NCBI GenBank assembly: GCA_949292175.1
Contig: CASEYJ010000016.1
Coordinates: 1 to 64,000, forward strand
Source of the DNA: an uncultured bacterium
Lineage (GTDB): Bacteria; Cyanobacteriota; Vampirovibrionia; Gastranaerophilales; Gastranaerophilaceae
Direction: 5' to 3'
DNA: 64,000 nt
The notes under the pieces are model-generated. The model was given only the letters and a program-made list of their open reading frames with translations. It made no database searches and was not told the origin of the DNA. The position numbers were made by a program, and so were the translations under genes. Positions 61,012-64,000 of this stretch are shown here, piece by piece (positions within the stretch are counted from its first letter, which is position 1; each line of letters begins with the position of its first letter).

Positions 61012-61884
61012 ATGTTTAAGTATTATGGAAAATATGCACCTTATTTATTTTTGTTGCCTGCGGCGATTGTGCTTTTAATCTTCTTTTTTATACCGTTTTT
61101 TCAGACTGTATATTTAAGTTTTTTTGATTATTCAGCTAGTATTTATCATCCGGTGGCAGTTGGTTTAGACAATTATGTTAAGTTGTTCCATAGTCCTATT
61201 TTTTATAAAGTTTTGTGGAATACTTTTTTATATCTGTTTGTTGCGGTGCCTATTCTGGCTATTTTTCCGCTTTTTATTGCGATATTAATTAATCAGAAAA
61301 TTCGAGGCGTTACATTATATAAAATTTTGATTTATTTGCCTGTTATTGTTTCAATCGTAGTAGCAGCGATAGCTTTTAAATGGCTTTATGCGGATCAAGG
61401 TATTTTAAATTACATAGTAACTTCTTTTGGAATGAAACCTATTGGCTGGTTAACAGATCCTAATTGGGCTTTATACTCAGTCATTATCGTAACGATTTGG
61501 AAGGGTATCGGTTATTACATGATTATTTACCTTGCGGCCTTAATGAGTGTCCCGCAAGAATTGTACGAGGCTTGTGACATTGATGGTGCAAATTTCTTGA
61601 CTAAACATTTGGTGGTCACAATTCCTCATATTATGCCGACAATTGCTCTTGTTACTACAATAAGTGCGATTTCTGCGATGAAAGTTTTTGCAGAAATTTA
61701 TGTTATGACAAAGGGCGGTCCTTTAAATTCAAGTAAGACTATCGTTTATTATATTTACGAAAGAGCATTTGAAAATTTGGATTTAGGGTATGCGTCTGCT
61801 ATGGCCGTTGTGCTTTTGGTGATTGTTATGATTTTTTCTTTGATTAATATTTTCTGTTTTGAAAGGAATAAGTATCAGTTATGA
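61012..61884 (+). CDS. Carbohydrate ABC transporter permease, MalF type
   Basis: A 290-residue inner-membrane permease with about six helices. The EAA loop is Y-E-A-C-D-I-D-G-A-N-F-L near 194-205, followed by I-P-H-I-M-P. It pairs with the downstream MalG-type protein, whose ATG overlaps its stop by four bases. An upstream in-frame codon at 60976 would add 12 residues, but that region is the promoter, so 61012 is used. The ATPase and binding protein are not in the window. Confidence 0.88.
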   Translation: MFKYYGKYAPYLFLLPAAIVLLIFFFIPFFQTVYLSFFDYSASIYHPVAVGLDNYVKLFHSPIFYKVLWNTFLYLFVAVPILAIFPLFIAILINQKIRGVTLYKILIYLPVIVSIVVAAIAFKWLYADQGILNYIVTSFGMKPIGWLTDPNWALYSVIIVTIWKGIGYYMIIYLAALMSVPQELYEACDIDGANFLTKHLVVTIPHIMPTIALVTTISAISAMKVFAEIYVMTKGGPLNSSKTIVYYIYERAFENLDLGYASAMAVVLLVIVMIFSLINIFCFERNKYQL

Positions 61885-62723
61885 AACGATTTTTAGAAAA
61901 GTTTTCAATACATTTTGTATTAATTTTGGTATCGTTGATTTCGATATTTCCTTTTATTTGGTTAATTTCAACTTCGTTGAAAGGTAATAGTGAAAATATT
62001 TTTGCGTATCCGCCAACAATTATTCCTAAAGATTTTACTTGGGCAAATTACGTCGGTGTTTGGCACAAAGTTGATTTCATAGGATATTTTGTAAATAGTA
62101 TGATAGTTGCGGGCGGAACTGTATTGTTAAATCTTATACTTTCTGCGATGGCAGGGTATCCGCTTGCAAGAATGGAATTTAAAGGAAAGAAAATTGCTTT
62201 CTTTTCTATTCTTGCGACAATTATGATACCGTTTCAGGCTATTATGCTTCCTGTCTATTTGATTACTTTAAAATTGCATCTTGTCGATAGCGTGAGTAAT
62301 GTTGCGGGATTTATTGGTTTAATTATGCCTTTTGCGGTTAGTGCTTTTGGAATATTTCTTATGCGTCAAGCATTTTTGGGGATCCCAAAAGAAATGGAAG
62401 AGGCTGCGATTGTCGATGGTTGTACTGTTTGGCAGTTGTTTTGGCGAGTTTTAATCCCTATGGTTAAACCTTCACTTGCAGTTCTTGCTATTTTTACGTT
62501 TATCGGCTCTTGGGGTGAGTTCCTCTGGCCGAGTATCGTTTTAACTAAAGAAAGTATGTACACTTTGCCTGTCGGGGTTAATAATTTGCAGGGTATGTTT
62601 AGCTCAAACTGGAGATTTATAGCTGCTGGTTCGATTCTTGCGACTATACCTATCTTGATATTTTTCCTTGCTATGCAAAAATATTTCATCTCAGGAGAGA
62701 ATGAAGGGGCGGTTAAAGGTTAG
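61881..62723 (+). CDS. Carbohydrate ABC transporter permease, MalG type
   Basis: A 280-residue partner of the preceding permease. It has the N-terminal F-I-W-L-I-S-T-S-L-K, helices, and the EAA loop E-E-A-A-I-V-D-G-C-T-V-W near 173-184 with the L-I-P-M-V-K-P continuation. It is a paralogue of the orphan permease at 136-960 (compare D-G-C-N-I-L there). The four-base overlap ATGA links it to the first permease. The 3' end overlaps the convergent TPR gene by four bases. Substrate unknown. Confidence 0.88.
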   Translation: MKRFLEKFSIHFVLILVSLISIFPFIWLISTSLKGNSENIFAYPPTIIPKDFTWANYVGVWHKVDFIGYFVNSMIVAGGTVLLNLILSAMAGYPLARMEFKGKKIAFFSILATIMIPFQAIMLPVYLITLKLHLVDSVSNVAGFIGLIMPFAVSAFGIFLMRQAFLGIPKEMEEAAIVDGCTVWQLFWRVLIPMVKPSLAVLAIFTFIGSWGEFLWPSIVLTKESMYTLPVGVNNLQGMFSSNWRFIAAGSILATIPILIFFLAMQKYFISGENEGAVKG

Positions 62724-63775
62724 TTGTCTTCTCGTAAGAAGATATCTTTTGAAGCGCAGGTTTGGAAGTTTTTTAGCATCGCTCTATCTAAATCGTCTGT
62801 TGCTACGAGTTTACCGTTTACATAGGTTATTTCGGCTGTTGTATCGTGTCCCTTTTCGAATTCTTCCCTTAAGTATTTCATACCGTTCTCATCAAGCATA
62901 ATTTTTCTTGTAACATCATTCATAACGTCAAACACATATCTTTGTCTGTTTGTGTCGCCAACGTTGTTTGATATTAAAGTTGTAGCCTTATACATTTCGC
63001 TAAGAGCTTCTTTGTAATATTTTAGGTGATTTAGCAGTACTGCAAGGTTATAGTGCGCTTCATAACTCATTGGTTCAAGTTTTATTGCTTCGCAGTATGT
63101 TAGACCTGCAAGGTTATAATCTTTGTTGAGGTGGTATGCTAAAGCTAAATTATATCTGGCATCATAGTCTTTTTTTAGTATTTTAACAGCTTCTTTGTAT
63201 GACTTAATTGCTTCTTGAAGGTATATTTGTTCATTTTCCCAATCTTGATCAAGATATGTTGACTTCTGCCTGTAAGCTACGCCCCTATTATAGTAAGCGA
63301 GTCCGATGTTTGTTTTGTAGCTGGTTAGGTTATTAAAAACAAATGGGATATAAACTAATTTTCTTCTGATTCCTATAATTTTATTATACTGTTCGATTGC
63401 TTCGTCAAAGTTCCCTAATTTTTCAACAGATATAATACCGTAATTCATTCTTGCCAGTACGTAGTTTGGATTGTGCTTAATTGCTTCTCCGTACGCATCT
63501 ACTGCTGAATAGTAGTCCTCGTAAGCTACAAATATGTTTCCGAGGTTAAACCAAGCGCCATAATGTTCCGGGTATAATTTTAGTCCGTACTGGTAATTAT
63601 ATATGGCTTTTTGAAAATTTTGTTTACGTAAATATTTGTCGCCTTGAGCAACGTAATACATTCCTCGGACTTTGTTAACTTGTCTTTTATACCAATTTGG
63701 ATATACAAATATTGATGCAATGAATGCAACAATGAGCAAAAATGAAAATAATCTTCGGAATATAATCTTTACCAC
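62720..63775 (-). CDS. Membrane-anchored TPR-repeat protein
   Basis: A 351-residue protein with one N-terminal membrane helix (about 10-28) and about six to seven tetratricopeptide repeats between 38 and 280 (for example A-W-F-N-L-G-N-I-F-V-A-Y-E-D-Y-Y-S-A-V-D, A-R-Y-N-L-A-L-A-Y-H-L-N-K-D-Y). TPRs hold protein complexes together. The start is GTG at 63775 with AGGAG 6 bases upstream. Function cannot be narrowed; a pilus or cell-envelope assembly scaffold is possible. Confidence 0.8.
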   Translation of the reverse strand: MVKIIFRRLFSFLLIVAFIASIFVYPNWYKRQVNKVRGMYYVAQGDKYLRKQNFQKAIYNYQYGLKLYPEHYGAWFNLGNIFVAYEDYYSAVDAYGEAIKHNPNYVLARMNYGIISVEKLGNFDEAIEQYNKIIGIRRKLVYIPFVFNNLTSYKTNIGLAYYNRGVAYRQKSTYLDQDWENEQIYLQEAIKSYKEAVKILKKDYDARYNLALAYHLNKDYNLAGLTYCEAIKLEPMSYEAHYNLAVLLNHLKYYKEALSEMYKATTLISNNVGDTNRQRYVFDVMNDVTRKIMLDENGMKYLREEFEKGHDTTAEITYVNGKLVATDDLDRAMLKNFQTCASKDIFLREDN

Positions 63776-63941
63776 TTTCTTCTCCTGCCTTTTATTGTAC
63801 TATTCTTTGCGGGTTTTGGCAAGTTTACAGTTCTTGATTAATATTAACTTTTGTTAAGCTTTTTTTTACGTAATGCAATTTTGTGAATGCAAATGTTTTT
63901 ATATAAGTAAGGTTAGGTATAATAAATTCGGAGGTAGGGAA

Positions 63942-64000
63942 ATGGATCCTTCAATGATGATGTTTACACCATTTACTGGTGCGACAATGAACAATGATAT
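63942..64000 (+). CDS. Start of a gene cut by the window edge
   Basis: GGAGG (63930-63934) lies 7 bases before an ATG, and TATAAT (63918-63923) lies upstream. The peptide begins M-D-P-S-M-M-M-F-T-P-F-T-G-A-T and is open to the window end. The P-F-T-G phrase resembles the N-terminal aromatic motif of other unknown proteins here. The product cannot be named. Confidence 0.55.
   Translation, partial: MDPSMMMFTPFTGATMNND

Overview
The window reads as a chromosomal segment of a low-GC, non-photosynthetic relative of cyanobacteria, most likely a gut-type Melainabacterium (Vampirovibrionia, order Gastranaerophilales). This is an inference. It rests on the AT-rich codon use, the cyanobacterial-style gene content (LL-diaminopimelate aminotransferase, bacterial glycogen synthase, type IV pilus ATPase with scattered pseudopilins, type III pantothenate kinase, Rex), the absence of photosynthesis genes, and many lineage-specific proteins with a short Ile-Ser-Phe-type motif near the N-terminus. 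No phage, transposase, CRISPR array or rRNA operon is visible. One tRNA gene, tRNA-Leu(CAG), is present.

Layout. 1-3.4 kb: an orphan sugar ABC permease, a ZIP metal transporter and an SpmA/SpmB pair. 3.5-9.6 kb: an exported repeat protein, a histone-H1-like/winged-helix protein, glmS with a coupled 52-residue ORF, two envelope proteins and a phosphomevalonate-kinase-like P-loop kinase. 9.7-19 kb: glyQ, tandem APC amino-acid permeases, pgi, trxB, pilT, recO. 19-32 kb: a pseudopilin facing an XRE regulator with clear operators, a PfkB sugar kinase, a 755-residue orphan, pnp, an HNH-like protein, tsaB/tsaE, and a diguanylate cyclase with yebC. 32-43.5 kb: a hairpin cluster, clpB, a second pseudopilin, an MFS transporter, a 731-residue orphan, coaX facing rex, and the rplS-rbgA-rnhB cluster. 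43.5-49 kb: the accessory-looking part, with two secreted metzincin-type proteases, a Trp-codon leader peptide and attenuator in front of an unknown membrane protein, a second HNH-like paralogue, and a tRNA-Leu flanked by partial duplications of itself. 49-64 kb: mutS, a degenerate purD homologue, glgA with a 1206-residue zinc-ribbon/STAND-like protein, dapL, ruvB, a MalF/MalG permease pair and a TPR protein.

Three signals run across the window. First, a -10 hexamer lies exactly 6 or 7 bases before the start codon of twelve ORFs, so leaderless transcription looks common here. Second, RNase HII, MutS and RuvB all end in, or within three residues of, a beta-clamp-like Q-x-x-L-F pentapeptide. 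Third, several lineage-specific proteins share the N-terminal aromatic motif. The strongest single candidate for something undescribed is the complete Trp-type attenuator at 45.0-45.16 kb: promoter, 17-codon peptide with tandem Trp codons, and mutually exclusive 1:2, 2:3 and 3:4 hairpins. The gene behind it has no recognised link to tryptophan synthesis and encodes no tryptophan.
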